A stretch of DNA of 64,000 nt from assembly GCA_013368315.1 (NCBI GenBank), contig JAACJM010000131.1, positions 124,001 through 188,000 of the forward strand. The letters run 5' to 3'. This DNA comes from Tetrapyrgos nigripes (Eukaryota > Basidiomycota > Agaricomycetes > Agaricales > Campanellaceae). The translations under genes were made by a program, and so were the position numbers. The notes under the pieces were generated by a model. It ran no database searches. It was given only the letters and a program-made list of their open reading frames with translations, and was not told the DNA's origin. This document shows positions 12,097-22,695 of this stretch, piece by piece (position 1 is the stretch's first letter; each line of letters begins with the position of its first letter).

Positions 12097-12663
12097 CTTT
12101 TACCAACTGGCGATGCTAAAAAGTATAAGTCGATCGTATTTTGTCGTGTAGTTAATGACGCACCTCTCTCGCATCACATTGAAACCACATACAAGTTCTG
12201 GCTTGCGAGAATTAATTAAGGAAAAAACGCGTCCTATTTGAGTACGCGACAATGAGCTCGAATGTACCCCCAGTGGCCCCCATTCGCTTCGATACTCGAG
12301 AAGGTCGAAGCTTATTACTCTCCCTTGCTCAAAAACGTCTTCCTTACGACCCTCACGACCTCAGTCTTGATGTTACTGGCCACATTTGTTAATAGTTATT
12401 GACGGGTTGGTTTTGTACGCTTTTTATTGGAGACAGAGGTGGCCGAGAAGAAGGATTGAAGGAGCCTGAAGGCTGGCTCAATGATTAGAAAGGTAAGGGT
12501 AGGATATGGATTAGCGAGACATGTAAGTACGATACAGTGCTACACTAAACAAACAGTCGCGCAAAGGCGAAACCTCTTTCCAGCAATCACCTGACTTTTC
12601 GATATACGGAGATACGACCAAAGAGGAAAATGTCGATATAAAAGGAAGAGGCCCGAGGGCTGG
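12097..12663. other. Downstream flank of amine oxidase copy 1
   Basis: The first 110 bases after the stop codon match the sequences after copies 2 and 3, and the homology breaks off near 12207. The rest is unique, CpG-containing sequence with one small ORF (12252-12392), ending at the transposon island. No other gene is seen. Confidence 0.6.
12252..12392 (+). pseudogene. Possible 5' fragment of an unknown gene (46 codons)
   Basis: An ATG opens a 46-codon frame ending at TAA 12390-12392. The predicted peptide starts MSSNVPPVAPIRFDTREGRS and has a protein-like, non-repetitive composition with CpG-rich codons. There is no GT donor that would extend it convincingly. It sits just after the point where the duplicated amine oxidase block ends, so it could be the truncated start of a gene broken by the duplication or by transposon insertion. 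A chance ORF is also possible. Confidence 0.25.
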
Positions 12664-15600
12664 CCCATCAGCAAAAAGTACGCCTCCTTATAGGCTAGTT
12701 ATAATAATTATGACCAAAGGCCTTGATTATATATTGGTTACAGTGAGATTATGAGGAAGGGAGTCAGATTATATGCAGATTACAGTGTAATTACAAGCCC
12801 CTTGGCCAGCAGATCTGTAATCCAGTGTAAGTAGGGTGTAACCTGCCTGTAATCTAGTTATAATTTTACTGTAATCACTGTGTAATCCACTGTAATTTCG
12901 CTGTAATCAGTATATAATCTACTGTAATCAGCTTATGAGGTGCTCGCAAGGAAGATATAAGGCGGGTATAATGAGAATATAATTAGCATAGGTATTTACA
13001 AAGGTAAGAGTAGTGCTACTAAGTAGTATATCTGCCTAGAACAAGAAGTCAGCACACAGAAGGGACAGTACCAAAGGGCAAAACTCACTGAGATGCATTG
13101 ACGACACCAAGGGCAGGTCTGATAGAAGATATTAGCATAAGATACACAGCACAGGGATCAATTACTGTGTACCTTGTCATTAAATGGACATCTTGTGACA
13201 GTGCATGTAGGGACATCTCGAAAGACTTTGAAGCATATTGTCAGAAACAAACAACAAAAATGTCAAACAGTTCAGGAATACATACCTGAGACATCCATCC
13301 CTTCAATGAACACGTTGCATCCAGTACAGTATGTGCTGTGGCTCTGCAAGGACAAAAGTGAAGTGCACATAGGCACCTGTCACTCACATCAAAAGCTCAT
13401 GACTGGGACTCTAGCATAGGGATAAGTTCATGAGCAGACAGTTGGTAAAAAGAAATAGTGAACGCATGCAGTATCTCCCACCTTAACAGCACGTGAGCTT
13501 CACATATACGGCACATTTTTAGCATAGATGACACACAAAGGCACACTGCGGATGGTGATGGGTATTTGCCAGCCATTTTTGCACAGGTGTAAATCTCAAA
13601 TCTTTCAGAGCAGTTTTTGCAGGCTGAACATACCCCATATGGGACTGTTTTGAGGCCAGAATTCCATATGGGGTAGTTCCAGCGCTGAGCAGAAGTTCAA
13701 GATTTAAGGTTGCACAAAAATGGATGGCAAATACCCATCGCTGCCTGTGGTGACAGTCTGAAAGCGATGGAGATGGTGTAGATGTGTTGCTGTGACAGAG
13801 ATTGCCCTAGGAAACACACATATAGTCAGCAGTGCAAATATATTCCATGAAACAAATACTCACCTAAGAAATTGAAGAGGTATAGTAGGTGGGCATGCTC
13901 CAAGACAATTGCTTCAATGATAAGCGTCATCAGTTCAAATAGAAAAAAAGAGATAGTACTTTGACTTACCTAGCCAGCCAGCAGACATAGATGTTTCCAA
14001 CTGAATGACAAAGACCTGGGTTGCAAGCCCATTTTGGCATGTCTGAAAAATAGGCTCAGTGAGGCTGAAAACAACTATGAGGAGAGACAGAAGAGACAGG
14101 AAACAAAGTGAATGAGGTGAATGATGATGCAAATGGAACTTATAAAGTGCTAAAAACAAGTAAATCCCAAGCAAAACCACTCACAAAGAGCCTTTTACCT
14201 CCATACCCATTTTCCACCTCAATGCCTCTATTGTCACTCTCTTTGGGGGTTACATATCCATGACCAGTGTATTGGGGCTTCAGAGTGCCAGGAAGAGAGC
14301 AAAGAATGATGGAAACTATACAGTGAGCCTACAGTGATGTGGTTCTTGACCCTTGGCATCGGTTTGCCTGACAGTGATTTCATGAAGGGCATTGAAAGTA
14401 AAGAAGGGTTGGTAAAGCATTTTGAATCAACGTGCAGGTTCATTGTAGCAAAGAATGGGACTTGGGATCATGAAGGAGGCCAGAGATGGAAGTCATTGAA
14501 GATGCATCAGTTGTGTTTGGCAGTTGTTTGCCATGAGCCTCGTTGGACTCTGAGTTTGAAGAAATGTTGGACTTCGGTCCACACTCCAACTTGTGTCTTT
14601 TTCTCCCAACATCCATTTTCCTCTTGTTCTTGCTCCTGGCATGTTGAAGCAACCACTCTTTGACTACAAGCTCTTATTTTTGCCTCACCCAGAGGCTATT
14701 TATACCCTTTATATCCACCTCAGTCGCTATTCATCACCCTCTTACAATGGTACACATCTGCTTTCATCTTTTCCCAACTCTTTTACTACCACTCAATTTC
14801 GATATGTATACAAATCAGGTGTTAGTCATGACATGTTGAGGAGTGAATCCTTTGGTATCCTTCACTTTCCACAGGGGCAGGTCCATTCGTTTGAAAGAAT
14901 ATGTGAACTTCAGTGTCTGCAACTTGCAGGAGAATTGTTGAGCTTGATCTGCTTGTGCATCCTCACCTTGTCATGCTTCATTGTCCTGTCTTATTCTGTC
15001 CCAACTCCCTCGTTCTGATCTTGTACATCTATGCTAATTCCTTTCCATCTAATGCACCATGGCCCACTGTCATCCACTCAATGTATCTCAGTGCCCTAAT
15101 CTCCTGATGTTGATTTCCAGTATGTTTCTCATTACAGGCATTTCATCCTCGAGATGCCCTAACATTTATGGTGCAGGACACATATATGCACTCGAATTAC
15201 CCTCTTTGGTACGATTTGATGTCCTGGCCACATGGTGAAGGCTCATTTATTGAACCTCAATGCATCTAGCTTCCATCTGCTCAGCCTAGAAGGGCTTCAC
15301 TGGTTGTCTCAATGGTGTATGGTCTCCAAATATTGAGATGCGTTGTCACAGACAGATGTAGGATGGAGTATATGCACATCGAAATCACTTCATTGTATTA
15401 ATCTCCTTTCTATGCAGGTCCCTCTGTGTTCATGATTGCTCATCTATGTGTGGATTTCGCTCTCTGCAACTGAGACCTCTAACTCAAGATACTACCAACT
15501 GATGTTCGCTACACATATAGGTGGGACAGCATCCACATATTGTGAAGGTATGTATATGACCCTTCATTTGCTTTCTTCCTTGCTAAGTTCTCTTTTGTTC

Positions 15601-16245
15601 TAGTGATGACAACATCATCTATCACCTTGGTTGTTAGTCTACTGTTGTGTTCTGGCTCACTGGTTCATTGGTTCACTTTCTCATCTCTACTGTGCAACTG
15701 ATGCATATCATGCTTGCAGACCCATCTCTTCCAAAGAGATTGTCTCTAACAGCACTCCTTGTGACTATCCTGGTCTAGGTAAGCTGCTGTCCAACCACAT
15801 GCATTTACTCTCAGTGGTGATTCTTTTTTTGGTTCCAGGTCTTTGCATTCTGTTAACTTACAACTTGCTAGCTCAGCTTCACAGTGGTCTGGTAACTCAT
15901 GCAAGGTATGTCTTCCTATTGTTAGATTTGAGTCGTTCAGTATGCTGATGCCACCTTGACCTCAGCAGGTAAGCCTGGAGGACTTGTAGGTGTAGATCTT
16001 GTAGATACTATGTACTCTGGTTACTAGAATATATGCTGCTTATACTCAAACTGTAATGCCAATGTAAGGAGATTATAATGCAGTTGTAATCTCACTGTAA
16101 TCTAGCTGTAATCAGGTTATAATCTACTGTAATCAAGATATAATCATGCTGTAAGGTACCTATAACCAAAATGCAAATGTTATAATCATTATAACTAGCC
16201 TAGGATATTATAATTATTATAACAGATTACATCCATTTTGCTGAT
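12664..16245. mobile_element. Putative 3.6-kb DNA transposon with subterminal TGTAATC repeats
   Basis: Both ends carry arrays of a short motif around TGTAATC: about 12735-12945 on the left and 16040-16160 on the right. The outer edges hold an inverted repeat: TAGGCTAGTTATAAT at about 12693 pairs with ATTATAACTAGCCTA at about 16190, and CATCAGCAAAA near 12668 pairs with TTTTGCTGATG near 16237. The interior is strongly CpG-depleted. On the minus strand around 14190-14290 one frame reads GHGYVTPKESDNRGIEVENG between splice-like sites, and around 14440-14650 there is a basic ORF (MLQHARSKNKRKMD), so a degraded spliced gene may be present. No transposase motif was recognised. Superfamily unknown; boundaries are approximate and no target duplication was found. 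Confidence 0.55.
13555..13741. repeat. Palindromic hairpin element of about 187 bp
   Basis: The two arms, running inward from 13555 and from 13741, match over most of their roughly 90-base length. The outer arm contains GATGGGTATTTGCCA, mirrored as TGGCAAATACCCATC, and the inner arm has TACCCCATATGG mirrored as CCATATGGGGTA around a short loop. It lies within the larger element at 12664-16245 and looks like a miniature inverted-repeat element. No clear target duplication. Confidence 0.6.
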
Positions 16246-16316
16246 GCTATGAGGTACTGATGACATGGTGCAAGTTTTAGCAGACTCTAGTAAGTGAGCT
16301 TGTGAGTCATTGAGTA

Positions 16317-16499
16317 GGGGAGACTAGCCAAGGGGGTTTTTCCAAAAACGTTGCATTATGATCAGCGCTTCGACTTCTATAGTACCTATCAACTATATAC
16401 CATACCACTGGGAAGGAGATAACACATTTCTGAGGGTTCCCTGTCATTTTGTGGTTTGAAACTTCTCATACCTCGCTTTTTGGGGATATCTAATAGTAC
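16317..16499 (+). other. Relict of the duplicated upstream region of amine oxidase copy 2, part 1
   Basis: This aligns collinearly with 9756-9922 upstream of copy 1 (GATCAGCGCTTCGA-type sequence through GGGGATATCTAATAGTAC). Most differences are CG changed to TG or CA. It is cut at its right end by the element at 16500-17668, and the alignment resumes at 17669. Confidence 0.8.
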
Positions 16500-17668
16500 T
16501 ACGGTTGCCACCTAGGCTCATGTAGGTTTTTTGACCTCAGGCTCAAGATCGAGAGGGCAAGTGCCTATTGCTATTCATTCTTGCTCAATTTCCTATAAAT
16601 TACCTCTGCAGATGTGTTCACCTGACTCAGACACCACTGGAGGTTAAGTTTCCTGATGTTATACCTACACCCTGACACCATACACAAACTGGGTGAAAAC
16701 ACTCATGCATTGTCTATATATTTTCTATTGATCTGTTTTGTTATCATTTCTTTTGCCATGTTTTAACTGCTTATACATACTACTGATCCTACCTGCCCTA
16801 CACTGTCTCCTACTGTCACTGTTACTTGTCACTTGCACCTCGAGACCTAGTCCCTTGGTCTCTGTGCCACCTCGCAGTGCTTCAAGGAGATAGATGGTCT
16901 ACTCTGGTATTCTCCAGGACATTGCCCCTATAGCCTTGTTGCTTGCCCCACTGAATCAGGAATTGGTTCCACAGCTAGTATCTTTTGCACATCGTACTCA
17001 ATGTAAAAGTATCTAGATGCTAGTTGGAGTGGTGTATCAAATCTAATCTAATCTAATCAGGTATCAGAAAGATATGTCATTTCTCAGAGATCACTGATGT
17101 ATAAGATGCAAGCATTGTTTTGGGCTTTATCACAAACATGAAGGAGATTGAGAGATCTGAGAGGTATAACTACTCATGTGTAGGTTTGTGCTCAACTTCT
17201 GTTATATTTTTCTCAAGTTTTTCTGACTTTGACATACATCTTCTTGTGGACAATACCTTCCTGCTCCTTATCAGGCACTCATTGGAAGGATTCCTAGGTA
17301 GAATTCATCATGGGATGGACTTCAAATGCTCTCCCTTTCCTCTGTTGTCCAGCTGCACCTCAATAGCTCTTCATTGACATTTCTGTAGAACTCAGGAATC
17401 ATGTTGATTTGGGCTTTTTTCTGAGTGAGACTCTGGGCTGAAGGCTTCCATTTCTTGTTTTTTTCCTCATATCTAAGTCTAGCATACATACCACTGTATG
17501 AATTCCAGTCTGCTCATTGGGATATATCAACAATAAGCTCAACATCTTTTGCACCTGCAAAGCTAATTTGGCAGGGAAATTCATTCAGAAATGAATACCA
17601 ATGGGTGCTTATGCCTCCTCAAGCTGGCCTTTGGTTGAAAACCTACATGAGCCTCCGTGGCAACTGTA
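16500..17668. mobile_element. 1169-bp inverted-repeat element with GTAC target duplication
   Basis: The ends form an imperfect terminal inverted repeat of about 30 bp, beginning TACGGTTGCCAC on the left and TACAGTTGCCAC on the right (reverse strand), with AGGCTCATGTAGGTTTT shared further in. GTAC flanks it on both sides (16496-16499 and 17669-17672). The paralogous site upstream of copy 1 has a single GTAC, so the insertion point is certain. It contains no recognisable transposase and is non-autonomous. It contains a segment at about 16840-17060 shared with 22465-22652. Confidence 0.75.
16840..17060 (+). repeat. LINE- or SINE-like 3' segment with a short tandem tail (copy A)
   Basis: This stretch matches 22465-22652 (shared words include TTGTTGCTTGCCCCACTGAA) and ends in repeats of TCTAA/ATCTA at 17040-17058. 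Two copies that share the same 3' end and end in a simple repeat are typical of 5'-truncated non-LTR retroposons. No reverse transcriptase is visible. Confidence 0.45.
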
Positions 17669-17793
17669 GTACCCATTGACTTGGTACCATTTTGCAAGAA
17701 CACCTGTCAGCCATGGGCATTGGGACTTCAAGCCCCCTGCCTCTTGGAATTATCTATGTACTAGGACCTTGCTACATAGGACCCATCGGTACC
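17669..17793 (+). other. Relict of the duplicated upstream region of amine oxidase copy 2, part 2
   Basis: It continues the alignment to the copy 1 upstream region (about 9919-10034: GTACCATTTTGC..., CACCTGTCAGCCATGGGCAT). It has CG-to-TG/CA changes and a TACATA at 17773-17778 where the paralogue has TA. The next insertion starts at 17794. Confidence 0.8.
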
Positions 17794-19777
17794 CCACCTA
17801 ATCTGGCCATTTGATTGGTTACATATAGGGCTTTGATGCCCCAATCAAATGGCTGTACATAAGGTGTTTAGCACATTTCCACACAGTTTGATGAAGTTTG
17901 ATGGGTCCTCCTGCCCTTAAGTCTTTACAGAGTATTTTTGAATAGTGTTCTGGTACTGGGCTGGCTTTGAGTATCTATATACCTAGTGAGATTTATTTCA
18001 TGGACTGTATGTAACTTAAGTAGTGCGTCACACACTGTTGGGCTTTGAACATTGTGTATGGCAGTGAGAAGTCAGCATCTTCACTGAGAAGTATCACCAG
18101 GCTGAAGGGCTGAAGGGTCATCAAAAAGTACACTCCTGGGCCTGAGCCCTCACAGTAATGATGTATATCTGATTGTATATGTTCATGCAGGCAGGGCCAA
18201 GCCATGTGAATTTGATCGAAGACCATAAAAAGGAAGTGTGCAATGCGCAGCTGTTGGGATGTGCCATGCCAGGTGTATAAACTGCCTTTCAACATGGCTT
18301 CAATAATTGTGCATACTTTCCTTGAGGATATGTTCATTGGAGGAGTATTATAATTATATACATATACTCATTATCATAGACAGGACTAAGCCATGAGAAT
18401 TTTGATCAAACACCATCAATAAGGAAGTGCGTAGATGTCGGGTGTGTTGGGATGACTGCCTTTCATCATGGCTCCAACAATCGCAGATATTTTCCTTGCA
18501 GAAATGTTCTTTAGGGTACTATAGTGGATAATCATCATTTCGGAGAGCTATGTGTGAGTATTTAAAGCGTTCACAGTATGTTTTCAGTATCATTATATGT
18601 GCCACCCTGTACAATCCATCATGCGGGCTTTGTACGCTGCTGATAGAGGGTCATATGAGAGCTATAAATGACCCACATAAGCCAGCTATATCCTAGAAGT
18701 CATGTACAATTTACTGGAATGATGCTTACCTTCAAATCCTACAGGATCTTGTCATAGAACATTGTTCACATTGTTGCAAAATTGTGACTTGCAAACTTTT
18801 TCAAAAACATCCATTTCTTCACAGATATTGGATATTCTGAATTTATACATTGGAAAACCACTAGAACCAACAATTTTTAATGCTAAGAATGACTGTCAAA
18901 GATGCAGGAGGGTCGCTCAACTCACAGGTTGGACTGGAACTGTGATTATGTAAACCCACCGCCAGCCTGCCACAGTGATTGAACCACTGTTGGACCCATC
19001 GTTAAATGGCCTCAGTGTCCACCTTCTGTCTTATTGAAATAGTTAGTATATACAAATACATGAAGTGTTATTGAAACTAGTAGAACTTACCTGAACACAC
19101 ACAAAAGAGTGTAAGTGGGGATGCAAACCATAACCCTTTGTCCCCTGCCCCCACCAAGAGCCCCATCCCCCTCAATAATTATCCCGCTGATTTCCTGCTC
19201 CCTTGGGACCTCAACAAGGCTATGCACAATATTGCTCAGTGCATTCCGCTAACATGAGGCCTGTTCATATTGCTGTTTGCATTTTCTCCTGCAAAAAATA
19301 TCAAATTTGTGGCACTACGTGACCCTCTCAAGACCCTCTCAAAGCATATGATCTCTCAAACTCACACTGTGTACAACTACAATAGGTTGCTGTTAGAGCT
19401 GGCACAAAGACGGGCAGCACACCAGCAAGGCGCAACTCATTTCCACATTTGGAAGTACAAGAAATATTACCACTGTTCCGATCTTCAGAGATAACCATGA
19501 CTGCTTAATTCAGGCTGACAGCTTGCACTATCTACAGCGGAAGTAAAAGAGGTAGGCAACTTATACTAAGTAAGACTATGCTGATCATTCGTTCTACAGA
19601 TTACAGCCAGCCCAATACTGAGACACTACTCAAAAATACTCTGTAAAGACTTAAGGGCAGGAGGACCCATCGAACTTCGTCAAACTGCATGGAAATGCGC
19701 TAAATGCCTTATGTACAGCTGTTTGATCAGGGCATCAAAGCCCTATACGTAACTGATAAAATGGCCAGATTAGGTGG
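17794..19777. mobile_element. 1984-bp element with terminal inverted repeats of about 147 bp
   Basis: The left end, 17794 to about 17941, and the right end, about 19630 to 19777, are inverted copies starting CCACCTAATCTGGCC. Shared inner words include ACTTAAGGGCAGGAGGACCC (right strand). Each arm also has an internal hairpin (CCATTTGATTGG / CCAATCAAATGG). The interior holds a diverged tandem duplication of about 190 bp (18170-18340 and 18380-18515) and no recognisable transposase. The element is flanked by a 28-bp and a 24-bp near-identical direct repeat (17766-17793, 19778-19801) whose paralogous site is single. Confidence 0.75.
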
Positions 19778-20681
19778 ACCTTGCTAGGACCCATCAGTAC
19801 CCATTGCTGGAAAAGTTCTTCTTGACACTGACTTACTTTGTGTACAGATTGTGGACTCTCCCATGACTGAACAATGTCTCACAATCTGAGAGACTGGGAC
19901 CTGCCCAAACCAGCCCCTACCTCAGGAGTCAGTCTTTCCCAAATCTCAACATACCTCGCACCATCATTCAGTCGCTACAATACCTGTTCCAGCCAGGCTC
20001 ACTGGTACCATCATCTGGGTACACGTTGACACCAACATCATCATCAATGCTACCCTCCAATGTCTAACAAGTGTCTCACCTGGAGCACGCTGGTTACTGA
20101 TCATTTCCGCCTTCTGTTTGAAATTGGAGTTTTATAATGTTATGTACTGTACAGTCATCTTGGAGTCCTTGAGCCAAAACATCTTGCCTGATGTATAAGT
20201 TTCCACAATCTCAATATAAATGAAATTGAGGTATACCAGTATCTACTTCAGTATCTTAGGACTATTCTAGAGAGCATTAAGTAGAATTTACGAATTGTCG
20301 AAGCTATCCTATGGGTAGATTTGTGAGCTACTCAAAATGTCACAATTTTGGAGTCCTTGAGCCAGTGTGACATTGCTTAGTCCATGGGGTTATGATAGAC
20401 ATGCATGTCACGCTCCCTGACCATGGGTTTCTTTTTCGCTGCCCAATGCTCCTTTGAGTTGACTTCCTGACCCAAAATGTGGTCTGGGCCAAGGAGGAGA
20501 TGTATTTGCATATATCAGACCAAACTTTGGCCCAATATCTTAGCCTTAATGGATATAGAAACAAGAACCAGATGTTTTCACATTGTGCAAACACATAATT
20601 TAGGCATTAATCTGAGCCTGGTTGGCAAGGCTCTGAGGTATCTCACTTCAGCTTAACAAGTCTAAAACATCCCAGTATATA

Positions 20682-22308
20682 CAGTGGGCAAAAAAATTAT
20701 CTGCATGTTTCATACTTTTGCAGAGATTGTCAATTATATAGCTACTGAATAGAGATGAGACAAAATGGTCAATGATGGCCTGAAAGCCCTTGATAAGTGC
20801 TATGATAATCTCCTTGTTTTGTGTTATTTGGTCAAATACCCATGGAGATATACTCAATTTAAAATGGTAAGTCATTTGGACAATTTTTTGACATATGCCT
20901 TAAAATACAGAAAGTGCTTGCTCAGTACTTGGTATGCCCTCCTTTAGCCTTCAAAACAGCTTTGATCCTTCTAGGCATACTCCTGATCAATTTCTGACAA
21001 TCCTCTTCTGTGATTTCCACCCACTTTTCTGCTGCTCTATCCCATATTTCCCAAACTCCAGATGGTGCTGTATCATACTCGTTGAGTTTGCGTTTGAGGG
21101 TTGTCCAGAGGTGTTCAATGGGGTTTAGGTCAGGAGACTGAGCAGGCCAGCTCATGCAATGGATTTTGTTCTCCTCAAACCATTTGGTGGCTAGTTTTGA
21201 CTTGTGTTTTGGATCGTTATCCTGCTGAAAAATGGCCATCTCTGGATCAACACCCAAACAATCCATGCTCTCCAGAAGATTGTTCTCCAAAATGTCCACA
21301 TACTGCTCTGCATCCATCCTTCCCTCAACCTCTGCCATGTTTCCAGGTCCATCCCATCCCATACACCCCCACACCATGATATTTCCTCCTCCAAATTTGA
21401 CTGTTTCCACCACATCTCTCTCTCCCATGGATTCACCTGTCCTACCCCACACAAACTGCTGCCCATCTGACCCAAACCAATTGATTTTAGTCTCATCTGA
21501 CCATATAACCTGTTTCCAGTCATCCACAGTCCAGTCCTTGTACTTCTCTGCAAATTTTAAACGAGCCTTCCTGTGAGCTGCAGTGAGTTTGGGCTTTTTC
21601 TGTGGTTTCTTGGTGTCTACACCATGTTTGTGAAGGGAATTTCACATGGTTTGGGTGGAGATAGCTTGGTCAAGAAGGGGATTGATGTTTCTGGCCACCT
21701 CTGCAGCGTTCCTGGCTTTCCCAGTGTTGATTTGTTTGATAGCAGCCCATTCATCAGTGGTAGAGAGCTTCTTAGGGCGCCCTGCCTTATGGTTCTCCTT
21801 GTCAGGATACATCTCTTTGGCCAGAGAGGCACCCGTTGACTTGGATACTCCAGTTTGAGCAGAGATTTCCCTGGATGAAGCGCCAGTTTGGAGATGAGAG
21901 AGGACATTGTCTTTCTGAGTGGAGGTGATGGGTCTCATGATTTTATGGGGGCAATAGATGATCTGGATGTCCTTATATATGGTCTAGCTGACAGCTATGA
22001 CATCATTATGATGTATACATTGCATCACTGTACAGCTCCACTTATGATGTCATCTATGAGGCATCACATTGTGCCAATAGTATTGATAAAGTAGCAACTC
22101 AAAAAATTGTCCAAATGACTTACCATTTTAAATTTGGTATATCTCCATGGGTATTTGACCAAATAACACAAAACAAGAAGATTATCATAGCACTTATCAA
22201 GGGCTTTCAGGCCATCACTGACTATTTTGTCTCATCTCTATTCAGTAGCTCTATAATTGACAATCTTTGCAAAAGTGTGAAACATGCGGACAATTTTTTT
22301 GCCCACTG
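20682..22308 (-). mobile_element. Tc1/mariner transposon with terminal inverted repeats of about 212 bp
   Basis: The left and right ends are long inverted copies starting CAGTGGGCAAAAAAATTATC on the left, with TA on both sides (20680-20681, 22309-22310). A transposase gene on the minus strand (20922-21938) fills the centre. It is inserted in the MITE at 20152-22396, so it is the younger of the two. Confidence 0.92.
20922..21938 (-). pseudogene. Tc1/mariner transposase (DD34E) with one in-frame stop
   Basis: The frame covers 338 codons and begins MRPITSTQKDNVLSHLQTG. An N-terminal helix-turn-helix region (SSREISAQTGVSKSTG) is followed by GRPKKLS. The catalytic motifs are present: WSDETKINW (first D), QQDNDPKHKS (second D) and SPDLNPIEHLW (E), which gives the DD34E arrangement of Tc1. 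A TGA at 21642-21644 interrupts an otherwise open frame. In relatives the position before NSLHKHG is usually arginine, so a C-to-T change of an arginine codon is the likely cause. No other frame damage was seen, so the element was inactivated recently or the stop is a read error. Confidence 0.9.
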
Positions 22309-22695
22309 TACAAAGATATGCAAGAATGGGATTTTTACCTAAGGAATGCCTTTTGGATCAAGGACTCCCACTGGCTCAAGGACTCCAAGATGACTGTATA
22401 TACTGCCACATCGAGACAACGTCATGCCATCTCTGCCGCTATCACATTGAGCCCCACGTCCTCTGTCTCTGTGCCGCCTTATAGCGCTTCAAGATGGTAG
22501 ATGGTCTACCCTGGTATTCTCCAGGAAGTCACCCCTACCACCTTGTTGCTTGCCCCACTGAATCAGGAATTGGTTCCATGGTTAGCTACTTCGCGTGTCA
22601 TTTGCTGATGTAAAGGTCTCAGTAGCTAGTCCAGAGTGGTGTAATCTATCTATCTATCCCACACCCTAAGTATTCTTAAGGCCGCGTTCGTGGCG

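Larger units (their letters stand above)
20152..22396. mobile_element. Tc1/mariner-like MITE (about 616 bp) interrupted by a Tc1 transposon
   Basis: The ends are inverted repeats beginning CAGTCATCTTGGAGTCCTTG, flanked by TA (20150-20151 and 22397-22398). An extra internal copy of the end motif occurs near 20346-20366. Subtracting the nested transposon 20682-22308 leaves a small element without coding capacity. The TA target and CAGT tip are those of Tc1/mariner elements. Confidence 0.75.
19830..22652 (+). mobile_element. Putative truncated non-LTR retroposon carrying two nested DNA elements
   Basis: Homology to the copy 1 upstream region stops after 19829 and resumes at about 22658 (CACACCCTAAGTA). 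The insert ends at 22641-22657 in an ATCT tandem tail. Its last 190 bases (22465-22652) match 16840-17060. Removing the nested element at 20152-22396 leaves about 580 bases of non-coding sequence. A 5'-truncated LINE or a SINE fits best. About 60 bases of the target are missing, so integration was not clean. Confidence 0.45.

Noticed and set aside
20648..22342. Matching 75-codon frames reading outward in both ends of the Tc1 element
   Set aside because: They are mirror images because they lie in the terminal inverted repeats. No start context or domain supports a protein.
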